Shown piece by piece: positions 50,927-59,364 of a stretch of 61,841 nt of DNA. This stretch comes from Acidimicrobiales bacterium (GTDB lineage: Bacteria; Actinomycetota; Acidimicrobiia; Acidimicrobiales; MedAcidi-G1): positions 1 to 61,841 of the forward strand of contig JAQWTI010000030.1 in the NCBI GenBank assembly GCA_029242745.1. The letters run 5' to 3'. Under the pieces are notes generated by a model that was not told the origin of the DNA, did not search any database, and saw nothing but the letters and a program-made list of their open reading frames with translations. Position numbers and translations under genes: made by a program. Each line of letters opens with the position of its first letter. Position 1 is the first letter of the stretch.

Positions 50927-52792
50927 TCAGGAACGGGCAAGTTTCAGACGCTTGACAGCGCGCGCTCTAGCGTTCGCGTCCAACTCGACCTTGCGAAGTC
51001 TCACCACGTCCGGCGTCACTTCAACGCACTCGTCGTCAGCGATGTACTCCAAAGCCTGCTCAAGAGAAAGACAACGTGGAGGGGTAAGACGCACCGTGTC
51101 ATCCGATGCCGAAGCCCGAACGTTGGTGAGCTTCTTCTCACGACAAATGTTGACATCCATGTCTTCGGAACGGGGATTTTCGCCCACGATCATCCCGGCA
51201 TAAACCTTCTCAGTTGGACTAATAAACATCGACGCTCGCTCTTGGATGCCGGTAATGGCATACGCAGTGGCACTACCAATACGGTCGGCGACCACACTGC
51301 CAGTCTGGCGGGTCCGCAGTTCTCCCATCCACGGCTCCCAGCCTTCGAATATGTGGTTGAGGAGGCCAGTTCCCCGAGTCTCAGTTAGAAACTCGGTCCG
51401 AAAGCCGATGAGCGCACGTGCCGCCACGACGTAGTCGAGACGGACCCAGCCAGTGCCATGGTTAGTCATATCTTCCATACGGGCCCTGCGTTCCCCTAGC
51501 AACTGGGTGACAGCCCCTACATGCTCTTCCGGTACGTCAATTGAGAGACGTTCAGTGGGCTCGTGGAGTATTTCGTTGATCTCGCGCAACAGCACTACGG
51601 GTTTTCCGACGGTTAGTTCGAAGCCTTCCCGACGCATTGTCTCGACAAGCACAGCTAGTTGGAGTTCACCACGGCCCTGGACCTCCCATGAATCAGGTCG
51701 CTCAGTCGGCATTATTCGCAACGACACGTTGCCAACTAGTTCGGCATCTAGGCGGGCCTTAATCTGACGGGCGGTGAGTTTGGTTCCGTCAGAACCCGCC
51801 ATCGGTGAGGTGTTCACTCCAATCGCCATCGAAAGTGTTGGCTCATCGACGGTGATTACGGGCAGTGGGTGAGGATCATCGGGGTCAGCGAGGGTCTCAC
51901 CGATGGTGACCTTCTCGATCCCCGAGACATAGACAATCTCACCCGGTCCAGCCTCGTCGACGTCAACCTGTCCGAGACCGTCAGTGACAGTGAGGGTTGC
52001 CACTTTGGCTGACTGGATGCTTCCATCAGCTCGACACCAGGCGACCGAGCCGCCACGACGCAGGGTTCCACTATCTATGCGACACACGGCGATCCGTCCA
52101 AGATAGGGCGAAGCATCCAAGTTGGTGACGTGGACTCGCAGTGGTGCTGTCTCGTCGAACGTCGGTGGTGGCACAAAGTCCAACACCACATCGAAGAACG
52201 GGCTTAGGTCGGTGCCAGGTACGGCCGGGTCAAGGGTGGCGGTGCCGGCGCGAGCGTCGGTGTAGACAATCGGGAACTCAATCTGATCTTCGGTCGCATT
52301 GAGGTCCATAAATAGTTCGTAGGTTTCATCAACTACTTCACCGAGGCGGGCGTCGGGACGGTCAACTTTATTGATGACCAGCACTATGGCCAGTCCGGCC
52401 TCCAATGCCTTCCGCAATACGAACCGGGTCTGGGGTCGGGGGCCCTCCGCCGAGTCGACAAGCAGGATGACACCGTCAACCATGTTGAGCGCACGCTCGA
52501 CCTCACCACCGAAGTCGGCATGGCCGGGTGTATCAACAATGTTGATTTTTACACCGTTGCGCTTCACGGCCGTGTTCTTAGCCAAGATTGTTATGCCCTT
52601 CTCACGCTCAAGGTCCATCGAGTCCATGACCCGTTCAGCCACTTCCTCGTTGTCTCGAAAAGCGCCAGATTGGTGCAGTAAAGCATCAACGAGGGTGGTC
52701 TTGCCGTGGTCGACGTGCGCAATTACAGCGACGTTGCGTAAATCAGGGCGCGTACTGGTGCGCGCTAAATAAGAGGTCGAAGGAGTAGCCAC
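50927..52792 (-). CDS. typA: GTPase TypA/BipA
   Basis: A ribosome-associated translational GTPase involved in ribosome assembly and stress. The 621-residue protein has [15 protein letters not shown] (P-loop), [10 protein letters not shown] (G2 region), [14 protein letters not shown] (G3) and [13 protein letters not shown] (G4), then the EF-G-like domains III and V and the TypA-specific C-terminal domain ([29 protein letters not shown]). It starts with GTG, six nt after TAACCT, and has no Shine-Dalgarno. It lies between a phosphatase pseudogene and a hypothetical gene on the same strand. Confidence 0.97.
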   Translation of the reverse strand: MATPSTSYLARTSTRPDLRNVAVIAHVDHGKTTLVDALLHQSGAFRDNEEVAERVMDSMDLEREKGITILAKNTAVKRNGVKINIVDTPGHADFGGEVERALNMVDGVILLVDSAEGPRPQTRFVLRKALEAGLAIVLVINKVDRPDARLGEVVDETYELFMDLNATEDQIEFPIVYTDARAGTATLDPAVPGTDLSPFFDVVLDFVPPPTFDETAPLRVHVTNLDASPYLGRIAVCRIDSGTLRRGGSVAWCRADGSIQSAKVATLTVTDGLGQVDVDEAGPGEIVYVSGIEKVTIGETLADPDDPHPLPVITVDEPTLSMAIGVNTSPMAGSDGTKLTARQIKARLDAELVGNVSLRIMPTERPDSWEVQGRGELQLAVLVETMRREGFELTVGKPVVLLREINEILHEPTERLSIDVPEEHVGAVTQLLGERRARMEDMTNHGTGWVRLDYVVAARALIGFRTEFLTETRGTGLLNHIFEGWEPWMGELRTRQTGSVVADRIGSATAYAITGIQERASMFISPTEKVYAGMIVGENPRSEDMDVNICREKKLTNVRASASDDTVRLTPPRCLSLEQALEYIADDECVEVTPDVVRLRKVELDANARARAVKRLKLARS

Positions 52793-52798
52793 AGCAAA

Positions 52799-52804
52799 AG
52801 GTTA
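52799..52804 (-). promoter_or_regulatory. Candidate leaderless -10 box of typA (TAACCT)
   Basis: TAACCT is followed by TTTGCT and the GTG of typA at 52792. No ribosome site is present. Confidence 0.5.
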
Positions 52805-52863
52805 CGGTGCCCCAGACCCCTGAGGACGGAAGTGTGACCGATGTGTAGAAGTTGCTGGACGAT

Positions 52864-53550
52864 TTAGCGGTGACGGCCGGTCTCTAAACGGCGTCGGGGT
52901 GCCTCGCCACCCTTCCGTGTGATGGCCGCGCCAAGGTCACTAACTGCGTCGTCCAGGTCGGGCCACGCACCAAAGGTTGGACCGGTGGTACCCAACATTG
53001 CTAGGCGCTCAGCAGCGTCAGCAACTAGAAGAGGGTGCGGCGGTCGGGCATCTACCTCGTCGACCGTGGCCCGAGTCGTAGCCGACCATAAAACGAGATC
53101 AGACGCCACCGGCAGCTGAACAGCGTGAAGCGGAACTGTTCCCCTTGTCCGACGCCCGGTGAAGGTAACCACCATTCGGGGCCGGGTTCGGCGCCATGTA
53201 TCAAGGTGGGTAGCCAAAGTCTTGTGAGGGACGCCGAGCCGCTCTGCCAACTCTCGGTTACCACCGTCGCCAAGTAATACAAATCCAACGTGTTCGGGAC
53301 GGGCCGTGGCCTCATCGGCAAGGCGAGCCCACAACGAGCGCTGTTGATGACTTTTAAGTGGATCAGTTCGTCGTATTGACGGCGCACGCGAGAGACCAGC
53401 GGCAATGCCTCGCATTATGGAACGCGGTACCAGCGAGTAGGGCGTACGACCAGCGTCTTCGCAGATTTTCTCAAAGCGAGCCACCAAGGCGCCGTACTCC
53501 AGCGGTTCCTGTCCTGGCCCCCAGGGATCGTCGTCAAGAGTTGTTGCCAC
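52864..53550 (-). CDS. Hypothetical protein (228 aa), possible helix-turn-helix
   Basis: I do not recognise a family. It is basic and rich in Arg. A stretch NRELAERLGVPHKTLATHLDTW looks like a helix-turn-helix, preceded by HVGFVLLGDGG, and a later LLVADAAERLAMLG. This may be a DNA-binding or a nucleotide-handling protein, but no clear evidence decides. The start is GTG seven nt after TACCGT. It lies upstream of typA on the same strand. Confidence 0.6.
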   Translation of the reverse strand: MATTLDDDPWGPGQEPLEYGALVARFEKICEDAGRTPYSLVPRSIMRGIAAGLSRAPSIRRTDPLKSHQQRSLWARLADEATARPEHVGFVLLGDGGNRELAERLGVPHKTLATHLDTWRRTRPRMVVTFTGRRTRGTVPLHAVQLPVASDLVLWSATTRATVDEVDARPPHPLLVADAAERLAMLGTTGPTFGAWPDLDDAVSDLGAAITRKGGEAPRRRLETGRHR

Positions 53551-53557
53551 GGTCTAG

Positions 53558-53563
53558 ACGGTA
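53558..53563 (-). promoter_or_regulatory. Candidate leaderless -10 box (TACCGT)
   Basis: TACCGT lies seven nt before the GTG at 53550 on the minus strand. Confidence 0.45.
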
Positions 53564-53741
53564 GTCCGCTGTGACCGTCGGCTGGGTTAGTTCATCAAGA
53601 TGAGCAACTTCTGACCTATTGCGGAGGCCGCCTTCAGGTGGGTGCAGCAGGGCTGATTCCACAGAGTCGATACCGAGAACTGAGATACTCACTGGTGCAG
53701 TGGAAGTGAGCAATCGAAGTCGACTAGACGCAATGCATACT

Positions 53742-53760
53742 TGGAGCGAGGTTCGCTCCA
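53742..53760. repeat. Inverted repeat upstream of an SDR gene
   Basis: TGGAGCG and CGCTCCA are perfect arms with a five-nt spacer, 66 nt before the SDR start. A second short palindrome, GCGAA-N5-TTCGC, follows directly. This could be an operator or an RNA hairpin; no regulator is adjacent. Confidence 0.45.
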
Positions 53761-53825
53761 GCGAAGCTTTTTCGCACACGACCAACAGCCCAACTAGGCA
53801 ATACGAACCCGAAAGGCAACTAACC

Positions 53826-54740
53826 GTGGATGACTTAAAAGGCAAGGTGGCTGTAATCACCGGAGGTGCCTCTGGTATGGGTCTTGCTTTTGCCCATCGG
53901 TTTGCTGCTGCAGGGATGCGTCTGGCGGTAGCAGATATCGAAGCCCCGACCCTCGATTCGGCAGTGGCGGAGTTGATTGAAGTTGGTGCTGACGCGATTG
54001 GATTCCAATGCGATGTGTCAGATGCCGACTCGATGCAAGATTTAGCCTCTTCGGTCTACGACACTTTCGGCACTGCACATGTGGTCTGTCTAAATGCTGG
54101 GGTCGCTGCTGTGGGAACAATGGCCGAACTCAAGTTGGCTGACTGGCAGTGGGTGCTAGGGGTGAATCTTTGGGGTGTTATTCACGGCGTTGACGCGTTT
54201 CTCAAACAACTAATCACGCAAGACGAAGGGCATCTGGTTGTGACCGCCTCGGTCTGTGGCCATACGTGCTACCCCACCGCTGGACCGTACAACGCGACTA
54301 AACACGCCGTGACGGCCATCGCTGAAACGCTCTACAACGAACTGTCTGCCGACGGCTCAAAAGTTGGAGTAACCGCCCTGTGTCCCGGATTTGTAGATAC
54401 ACAAATCGTCAACTCGGGCCGCAACCGACCTGAACATCTTTTAGATGCCAACAACGAAGCATTGACTCTCTCCGTTGACGAACAACGAGAGCGCGACGCC
54501 ATCCTTGAAGAATTTTCCGCAGTCGCAGTAAGGCCAAGTTATGTCGCCGAACTAGTCCACGCTGCGATTCTTGACAACACCTTCTGGGTATTTACCGATG
54601 ACCGCCATTCCGAGAATATCAAGCGACGTCAACTCGAAATTCGCGAGCGGCGCAACCCCTCAGAACGGCTACCGATGCTGGAAGAGGCTTTTGGTGTGGC
54701 TACCCCACCCCTGTCGCCAGCCGATCACTCCTCAGGGTAG
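53826..54740 (+). CDS. Short-chain dehydrogenase/reductase
   Basis: A 304-residue classical SDR. It has ITGGASGMGLAFAHRF, CLNAGVAAVG (NAG motif), a catalytic Ser in VTASVCGHT and YNATKH (Tyr-x3-Lys). The C-terminal ~50 residues (YVAELVHAAILDNTFWVFTD and beyond) are longer than usual and may form a substrate lid. I start at the GTG at 53826, just before DDLKGKVAVITGG, with AAAGG upstream; the frame is open 69 codons further but that region reads as non-coding. The alcohol substrate is unknown. Confidence 0.9.
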   Translation: MDDLKGKVAVITGGASGMGLAFAHRFAAAGMRLAVADIEAPTLDSAVAELIEVGADAIGFQCDVSDADSMQDLASSVYDTFGTAHVVCLNAGVAAVGTMAELKLADWQWVLGVNLWGVIHGVDAFLKQLITQDEGHLVVTASVCGHTCYPTAGPYNATKHAVTAIAETLYNELSADGSKVGVTALCPGFVDTQIVNSGRNRPEHLLDANNEALTLSVDEQRERDAILEEFSAVAVRPSYVAELVHAAILDNTFWVFTDDRHSENIKRRQLEIRERRNPSERLPMLEEAFGVATPPLSPADHSSG

Positions 54741-54772
54741 GCAACGCACGTCCCCGGGGTAGGCAACGCACG
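54735..54772. repeat. Two 16-bp direct copies, 22-bp period
   Basis: GGGTAGGCAACGCACG occurs at 54735-54750 and again at 54757-54772. The first copy contains the SDR stop codon. It looks like a recent local duplication; no further copies are seen. Confidence 0.85.
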
Positions 54773-54945
54773 CCAGTCTCAACGATGACAAACTCGCAAA
54801 GGCAACCAACACGGCCGTTAGCACAACCACGTGCTTTATCAAGGTTTAGACCTGCCACCGCTCCCGTAAAAGGCGACTAATAACGCCAACAACCCCTAGG
54901 TGCAAATACCGGAGAGCGGTGCTTGGGATGACCTATTCGGCGGTC

Positions 54946-55266
54946 TTAGTCGCCTGGAGGCCGATAACTCTGGCCTTCAACGGCATCCCATTCCTCAGCA
55001 GTCATCAGAACGTCAGCCTCAGTCTCGATTACGGCGCCTGAGGGACCCACCATCTTCTTGATTGCAGCGAGGAGCTTGGCGTCAGCGTTGTTGAGGATCA
55101 TCGTGAAGTCGTAGTTGGAGCCTGGAAGCATGTAATAGCACTCGACTTCAGCACCTAGAGATTCAAACATCGCGTGCATGTGGGACTCCCGAGAGACAGC
55201 ACCTTCAGCGTTGACTCCTTGCCAACCTCCTGGGCTGTACTTTCCGCAAACTTGGATTCGGGCCAT
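54946..55266 (-). CDS. GYD-domain protein
   Basis: A 106-residue protein of the GYD family: RIQVCGKYSPGGWQGVNAEGAVSR, ESLGAEVECYYMLPGSNYDFT and a final MTAEEWDAVEG. The name-giving Gly-Tyr-Asp reads Ser-Asn-Tyr-Asp here. These are small ferredoxin-like-fold proteins of unknown function. AAAGGTGG lies before the ATG at 55266; the frame is open upstream without resemblance to the family. Confidence 0.85.
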   Translation of the reverse strand: MARIQVCGKYSPGGWQGVNAEGAVSRESHMHAMFESLGAEVECYYMLPGSNYDFTMILNNADAKLLAAIKKMVGPSGAVIETEADVLMTAEEWDAVEGQSYRPPGD

Positions 55267-55448
55267 TGGTGTCCACCTTTGTTGGCGTCGTCTGTTACAA
55301 ACCATCTTGGCCGGTAGGCCACCCCCGATACGAGTCAGGGCCCCTGGGGTGTAATCAGAGTTCTCACGGAACCAACGAAAGGAAGTACGTAAGGTCCGAC
55401 TGGCGATCACTAGCGACACGACGAATGAAAAAACGACACAACTACAGT
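55267..55448. other. Non-coding stretch upstream of GYD gene
   Basis: I see no gene here. The interval continues to the methyltransferase start at 55707; the only structured elements are the tRNA-like fragment and the inverted repeat listed separately. Confidence 0.5.
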
Positions 55449-55495
55449 GATCAACAGGGTGGCCCCTGAAGGACTCGAATCTCCCGGCCCCTCGC
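55449..55495 (-). repeat. Degenerate copy of the tRNA-Val 3' half
   Basis: The + strand segment 55449-55481 matches 58127-58159, the 3' end of tRNA-Val plus 11 flanking nt, at 26 of 33 positions. Similarity continues with one gap into the variable and anticodon arm to ~55495. It has the same orientation as the tRNA. Such a copy is expected where an element has integrated into a tRNA 3' end, and would mark the far border of a 2.7-kb segment with the methyltransferase and an SDR. A dead second tRNA gene is the alternative. Confidence 0.5.
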
Positions 55496-55596
55496 CAGTT
55501 ATAGGAACTTGACCGTCACGAGGTACAGCCATCTATCTTCGTCGGCTGGCTCAACTGTCAACTTGGCTGATGGGCAGCGCAGTTCAACAGGATTGC

Positions 55597-55669
55597 GGCG
55601 CTAGTGGAACAGCGTTGTTGAAGTCCAAAACCTGAGGGTGGCAAGGTCGGATGGGGTGTCACTAGCGCC
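55597..55669. repeat. Spaced inverted repeat before the methyltransferase
   Basis: GGCGCTAGTG (55597-55606) and CACTAGCGCC (55660-55669) are perfect 10-bp arms 53 nt apart. A second pair, GGTCGGA and TCCGACC, lies at 55645 and 55674. All are within 110 nt of the methyltransferase start and may serve regulation. Confidence 0.5.
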
Positions 55670-55694
55670 AGAGTCCGACCACGTAGGTAGCCAG

Positions 55695-55700
55695 TAAGCT
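55695..55700 (+). promoter_or_regulatory. Candidate leaderless -10 box of the methyltransferase (TAAGCT)
   Basis: TAAGCT is followed by CGGGGC and GTG at 55707. The spacing is six nt and supports the GTG start. Confidence 0.5.
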
Positions 55701-55706
55701 CGGGGC

Positions 55707-57044
55707 GTGAATGGCAGCCAATTCAAGTTTGTTGATCTCTTTGCTGGGATAGGAGGGTTCCATCACGCTCTCGCAGAGTTGGGTGGTGAATGTGTTCTAG
55801 CTGTAGAGCGTGACGATGACTGCCAACAGGTTTACCGCCAAGCGTTTACCTCTACCCGCCTTGATAGCGACATCCGCGCGATCACGCGTTGTGCCGACGG
55901 GACTGACCAGTCGCTCGAAGACGTGGACGCACAGGTGCCTGACCATGATGTGTTGTGCGCAGGGTTTCCTTGCCAGCCGTTTTCTAAGTCGGGGTTCCAA
56001 AAGGGGGTTCGGGATCGGACAAGGGGAACCTTGTTCCATGACGTGATGACCATCGTCCTGGCGAAGAAGCCGGAGTTCGTGATGTTGGAAAACGTCCGAA
56101 ACCTTGCAGGCCCGCGCCACCGAGACACTTGGAGAGACATCATCGACTCGCTGAAAGGTGAGGGTTACAGGGTTAGCACCGAACCGTTGGTGCTGTCTCC
56201 CCACCGGTTGTCTAAGGAAGACGGTGGGGCTCCGCAGGTGCGTGACCGGGTATTCATACTCGCCTACCGGTTGAGCAGACCCGAGAAGTTGGGCTACGAG
56301 CCGTTGTTGTCTCGTGACCTTTCACCAGGCTGGGATCCTGACTGCTGGCGGATTGAGGACTATCTCGACGACGACGATTCGATCGAGAACCTTGCCAACT
56401 ACCAGCTGAGAGACGCAGAGCAGACGTGGGTTGAGGCGTGGCAGGCATTTGTGGAACGGATCAAAAGTGACCGCCTACCTGGGTTTCCAATATGGGTTGA
56501 CGCGTTTGAATCAAAGTTGCGAATTCCAACCGACACACCAACTTGGAAGGCCAACTTCTTAAAGCAGAACTCAACTTTTTACGATGAACATAAGGACGTG
56601 ATCGATGACTGGTTTGTTGAGAGGTGGGGTCCTGACGGGTTGACTGTAAAGGACTTTCCCCAGTCGCGCCGAAAACTTGAGTGGCAAGCGCGCAAGGTAC
56701 AACCAACCCGGTCCGACCGTGACCTGTCGAAACTGGTGTTGCAGTTTCGACCGAGCGGCATTCGCGTAAAGCCAGCGACCTACCTCCCGGCACTAGTAGC
56801 GATCACTCAAACGTCGGTGATCGGTTCACGGATGCGACGTATCACCCCTCGCGAAGCGGCCCGCCTCCAAGGGCTCCCAACAGACCTGTTTGCCGAAGCC
56901 GAGATTGGTGATACAGCGGCCTACAAGCAGTTGGGCAACGCGGTCAACGTTGGTGTCGTGAAAGCCGCAGCCCGGGCCCTGTTTGGTGCAGGCAACGCAA
57001 CATGGCTGGCTGCACCGCCAGTTGAGTTGCACCGGGTGGTCTAA
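55707..57044 (+). CDS. DNA (cytosine-5-)-methyltransferase, orphan
   Basis: A 445-residue C5 DNA methyltransferase. Motifs: LFAGIGGFHHAL (I, residues 11-22), AGFPCQPFSKSG (IV, Cys89 nucleophile), LENVRNL (VI), QVRDRVFILAY (VIII), RRITPREAARLQGLP (IX) and YKQLGNAVNVGVV (X). The target-recognition region between VIII and IX is about 190 residues and contains WKANFLKQNSTFYDEHKDVI; the recognised site cannot be told. No restriction enzyme or Vsr gene is next to it, so it is an orphan or a relic. The 3' flank is 128 nt to an SDR. It sits beside a degenerate tRNA-Val copy, which suggests acquisition by transfer. Confidence 0.95.
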   Translation: MNGSQFKFVDLFAGIGGFHHALAELGGECVLAVERDDDCQQVYRQAFTSTRLDSDIRAITRCADGTDQSLEDVDAQVPDHDVLCAGFPCQPFSKSGFQKGVRDRTRGTLFHDVMTIVLAKKPEFVMLENVRNLAGPRHRDTWRDIIDSLKGEGYRVSTEPLVLSPHRLSKEDGGAPQVRDRVFILAYRLSRPEKLGYEPLLSRDLSPGWDPDCWRIEDYLDDDDSIENLANYQLRDAEQTWVEAWQAFVERIKSDRLPGFPIWVDAFESKLRIPTDTPTWKANFLKQNSTFYDEHKDVIDDWFVERWGPDGLTVKDFPQSRRKLEWQARKVQPTRSDRDLSKLVLQFRPSGIRVKPATYLPALVAITQTSVIGSRMRRITPREAARLQGLPTDLFAEAEIGDTAAYKQLGNAVNVGVVKAAARALFGAGNATWLAAPPVELHRVV

Positions 57045-57172
57045 CCGGCGTCTCCAAATAGTCGGTCCTTGGGTTCGGCGGTGGTAAAGGGCAGGACCTG
57101 CTGGTTTGTGAAATCCGCAAGTTCGCCCCAATCTTCTACTATCGACTAACCGCCATTGAGAGGTGAACTGAG

Positions 57173-57934
57173 TTGGCTGACCAACAGCGAGTGCTAATAA
57201 CCGGCGGCGCCTCTGGAATCGGGAGCGCCATGGCCGAGGCCTTCCTCGCCAACGGCGCCAAGGTTCATGTGGCCGACCTGGAAGGTGAACCCCCAGATGG
57301 CTGCAGCCATAGCATCCTTGACGTTTCTGATGCCGTTGCTGTCGACCGCCTCTTCGATGACGTCGTCGACGAGATGGGTGGGCTAGACGCGCTGTGCGCC
57401 AACGTTGGCATTACTGGACCCGTCGGTCCGGTAGAAGATATCGACGTTCAAGACTGGGATCTGACAATGGCGGTCAATGTGAGGAGCGCCTTCCTGTGTT
57501 GTCGACGGGCAGTACCTATTCTTCGAGAAGCTGGGGGCGGATCAATCCTGCTGACTTCGTCTACCGCAGGCGTTACCGGCCTACCCATGAGATCGCCCTA
57601 TTCGGCATCAAAGTATGCAGTGATCGGGCTGTCAGACACACTTGCAATGGAGTTGGGTGAATTTGGGATCCGGGTAAACACGCTCTGTCCCGGAGCAGTC
57701 GACGGCGATCGTGTACGTCGTGTTGTCGCTGCCGAGTCAGCCCTCACAGGGGTCCCGGTCGATGATCTCCGAGACGCCATAAAGGAGCATTTTTCTATGA
57801 AAACCTTCGTAGAGGGGAGGGACATCGCTGCAATGGCTGTTTTTCTTGCCTCACCTGCAGCCCGCTTTGTGAACGGTCAGACAATCGCAGTCGATGGTGG
57901 ACTCGAAACGCTTCGCAGCACCTGGCGAACCTGA
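57173..57934 (+). CDS. Short-chain dehydrogenase/reductase
   Basis: A 253-residue classical SDR: VLITGGASGIGSAMAEAF, CANVGITGP in place of NAG, catalytic Ser in LLTSSTAGVTG, and YSASKYAVIG (Tyr-x3-Lys). The C-terminal VNGQTIAVDGG is the usual end. The start is TTG at 57173, supported by GAGAGGTGA five nt upstream. Substrate unknown. If the tRNA-fragment interpretation is right, it lies in the same inserted segment as the methyltransferase, but it may equally be resident. Confidence 0.9.
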   Translation: MADQQRVLITGGASGIGSAMAEAFLANGAKVHVADLEGEPPDGCSHSILDVSDAVAVDRLFDDVVDEMGGLDALCANVGITGPVGPVEDIDVQDWDLTMAVNVRSAFLCCRRAVPILREAGGGSILLTSSTAGVTGLPMRSPYSASKYAVIGLSDTLAMELGEFGIRVNTLCPGAVDGDRVRRVVAAESALTGVPVDDLRDAIKEHFSMKTFVEGRDIAAMAVFLASPAARFVNGQTIAVDGGLETLRSTWRT

Positions 57935-58078
57935 ACCACCCGCAGTTCTACCCCAGGTGCGGCGGGGGGGGTTTGCTCCAAGCCAGCAGTCCAACTAACG
58001 CCGAACCACCTAGAATTGACCATGTCGCAGAGGCTTTGTTCCGCACAACCTGCGTTTGGCCTCCAGAGTAGCTACCAG

Positions 58079-58107
58079 CGGCTTTCAGACAACCAGCCTG
58101 AAAGCCG
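58079..58107 (-). terminator. Hairpin downstream of tRNA-Val
   Basis: CGGCTTTCAG and CTGAAAGCCG form a perfect 10-bp stem with a nine-nt loop, ~30 nt after the 3' end of tRNA-Val on its strand. There is no U-tract, so it may be a U-less terminator or processing signal. Confidence 0.5.
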
Positions 58108-58137
58108 AACCACGCACAAAACTGCAGGTCACCAGGG

Positions 58138-58211
58138 TGGGCCGTGAGGGATTCGAACCCCCGACCCCCTGCGCGTCATGCAGGTGCTCTAGCCAACTGA
58201 GCTAACGGCCC
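58138..58211 (-). tRNA. tRNA-Val (GAC)
   Basis: The minus strand folds as a full cloverleaf. Acceptor GGGCCGT/ACGGCCC, D-arm GCTC/GAGC, anticodon arm CCTGC-ATGACGC-GCAGG with anticodon GAC, T-arm around TTCGAAT, and A73. The 3' CCA is not encoded (CCC follows A73), so it is added after transcription. Confidence 0.93.
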
Positions 58212-58267
58212 CGGAACGGTAGAGACTAGCGGTCACCCTGAGGACGTACACCAGATGCCGCAACTGG

Positions 58268-58864
58268 TTAGCGGGAACCAAACGACCAAGGGCCCCTATC
58301 TAGCAGTGCACCACCAACCAGCAAAACGCCCCCGATAGCGATCACGGGCAGCCCACTACCCACCGACCGCTCAAGTGCTGAGGCTGCATCTACGGCGCGT
58401 ATGTCAGCTATCTCTATGCCGGCTATAGCCAGCAGAACGCCACCGGCCACAAGCAGCAGCAACTTATGCACCAGGCCCCGCTGCCCAACCCAAAACGCCG
58501 CAGTCACACCAGCGGCAATCAGGCCGGTAACCAATACCAGCATGGCATCACCAGCAAAATCCCACCCAATCAAATGATCAACCGCTCCGTCTGAGCGGTC
58601 GGCAACTATCCAAGGCAGGAAAGTACCGATGATGGCCAGTACCACACCAACTGTAGAAGCCATGGCAGCCAGACCATTGCCCGCTGGACGGTCCCGCTGC
58701 TCCGAAATAGGCCCCAGATCAGGCGGTCTGATGGGGGGGTCATCTCCTGGGTGTACAGCCTTGATTCCGAACGGTGGCGTGTGAGGCAGCATCGGGTCCG
58801 CTGCACGGACCTCACCGTCGCTACTGGTGGCTTCGGTCTCGTCAACCGACCCCTGCTCATCCAT
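58268..58864 (-). CDS. Hypothetical membrane protein, four predicted helices
   Basis: A 198-residue protein. The first ~65 residues are acidic and Pro-rich (ADPMLPHTPPFG, DDPPIRPPDLGP). Four hydrophobic segments follow, beginning at ASTVGVVLAIIGTFLPWIV, MLVLVTGLIAAGVTAAFWV, KLLLLVAGGVLLAIAGI and LPVIAIGGVLLVGGALL. I know no function. AGGGGAA precedes the ATG. A C7 run in the coding strand (58735 area) is a possible mutation hotspot. It lies between the two tRNA genes on the same strand. Confidence 0.7.
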   Translation of the reverse strand: MDEQGSVDETEATSSDGEVRAADPMLPHTPPFGIKAVHPGDDPPIRPPDLGPISEQRDRPAGNGLAAMASTVGVVLAIIGTFLPWIVADRSDGAVDHLIGWDFAGDAMLVLVTGLIAAGVTAAFWVGQRGLVHKLLLLVAGGVLLAIAGIEIADIRAVDAASALERSVGSGLPVIAIGGVLLVGGALLDRGPWSFGSR

Positions 58865-58924
58865 AAATTCCCCTATTGCTCATCGGTCGCCCCGACCTGT
58901 GGTTACTGGCCGCCCGATTAGTTG

Positions 58925-58999
58925 AGCACCGGGCGGGATTTGAACCCGCGGCTTTACGGCTTTGCAGGCCGTTCCCTTGGTCCACTCGGGCACCGATGC
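58925..58999 (-). tRNA. tRNA-Cys (GCA)
   Basis: Acceptor GCATCGG/CCGGTGC (one G-U), anticodon arm ACGGC-CTGCAAA-GCCGT with anticodon GCA, T-arm GCGGG-TTCAAAT-CCCGC, and U73, the known discriminator of bacterial tRNA-Cys. CCA is not encoded. Confidence 0.95.
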
Positions 59000-59208
59000 G
59001 TCTCTCCAGCTAAAGCCGGAGTACAGCCAATGTTAGCGCTGCACCATCAACCTCAATCCAGCCGTTCTTCTTTCGGCTCCACCATTCAAGGGCGCTATTC
59101 AACAAGAGCGACTCAACAGTTGGAACCATGTCAGGTAACCCGATCTTCTCAGTGATCAAGATCGACTAGCGGTCTATGCATACGCTACGCAGACGTCAGG
59201 AGGCTTTT
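59000..59208. other. Intergenic region between tRNA-Cys and the LLM unit
   Basis: I see no gene. A short CTCC/GGAG hairpin lies near 59005. The region probably contains the divergent promoters of tRNA-Cys and of the downstream unit, but no clear hexamers. Confidence 0.4.
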
Positions 59209-59364
59209 ATGACTGAGAAACAACTATGGAGCAGAACTCAAGTCTGTTTTTCTCGCACTACCAGCCATGAAAACAGTCCAATAAGGCTCCCCGCAAAGCA
59301 CCACCGCACCAAAACACCAAGAAGTCATCACCCTCTAGCCCATCAAACAGCCCTCGTGTCATGA
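59209..59364 (+). CDS. Possible small basic protein coupled to the LLM gene (51 aa)
   Basis: ATG at 59209 is preceded by AGGAGG with a six-nt spacer, one of the strongest ribosome sites in the window. The 51-codon frame ends with TGA overlapping the ATG of the LLM oxidoreductase (ATGA), whose own start lacks a ribosome site. The peptide begins MTEKQLWSRTQVCFS and is rich in His, Arg, Lys and Ser, without hydrophobic segments. It resembles nothing I know. It may be a real small protein or simply a translated leader that delivers ribosomes to the next gene. Confidence 0.4.
   Translation: MTEKQLWSRTQVCFSRTTSHENSPIRLPAKHHRTKTPRSHHPLAHQTALVS

Noticed and set aside
50927..51388. + strand frame opposite the typA C-terminus
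   Set aside because: Antisense shadow of typA; no similarity and no start signals.
53619..53825. 69-codon extension of the SDR at 53826
   Set aside because: The Rossmann fold begins right after the GTG at 53826; the upstream part contains palindromes and no signal peptide.
57964..57971. G8 homopolymer after the SDR at 57173
   Set aside because: Intergenic, with no paired element; only a potential sequencing or replication slippage site.
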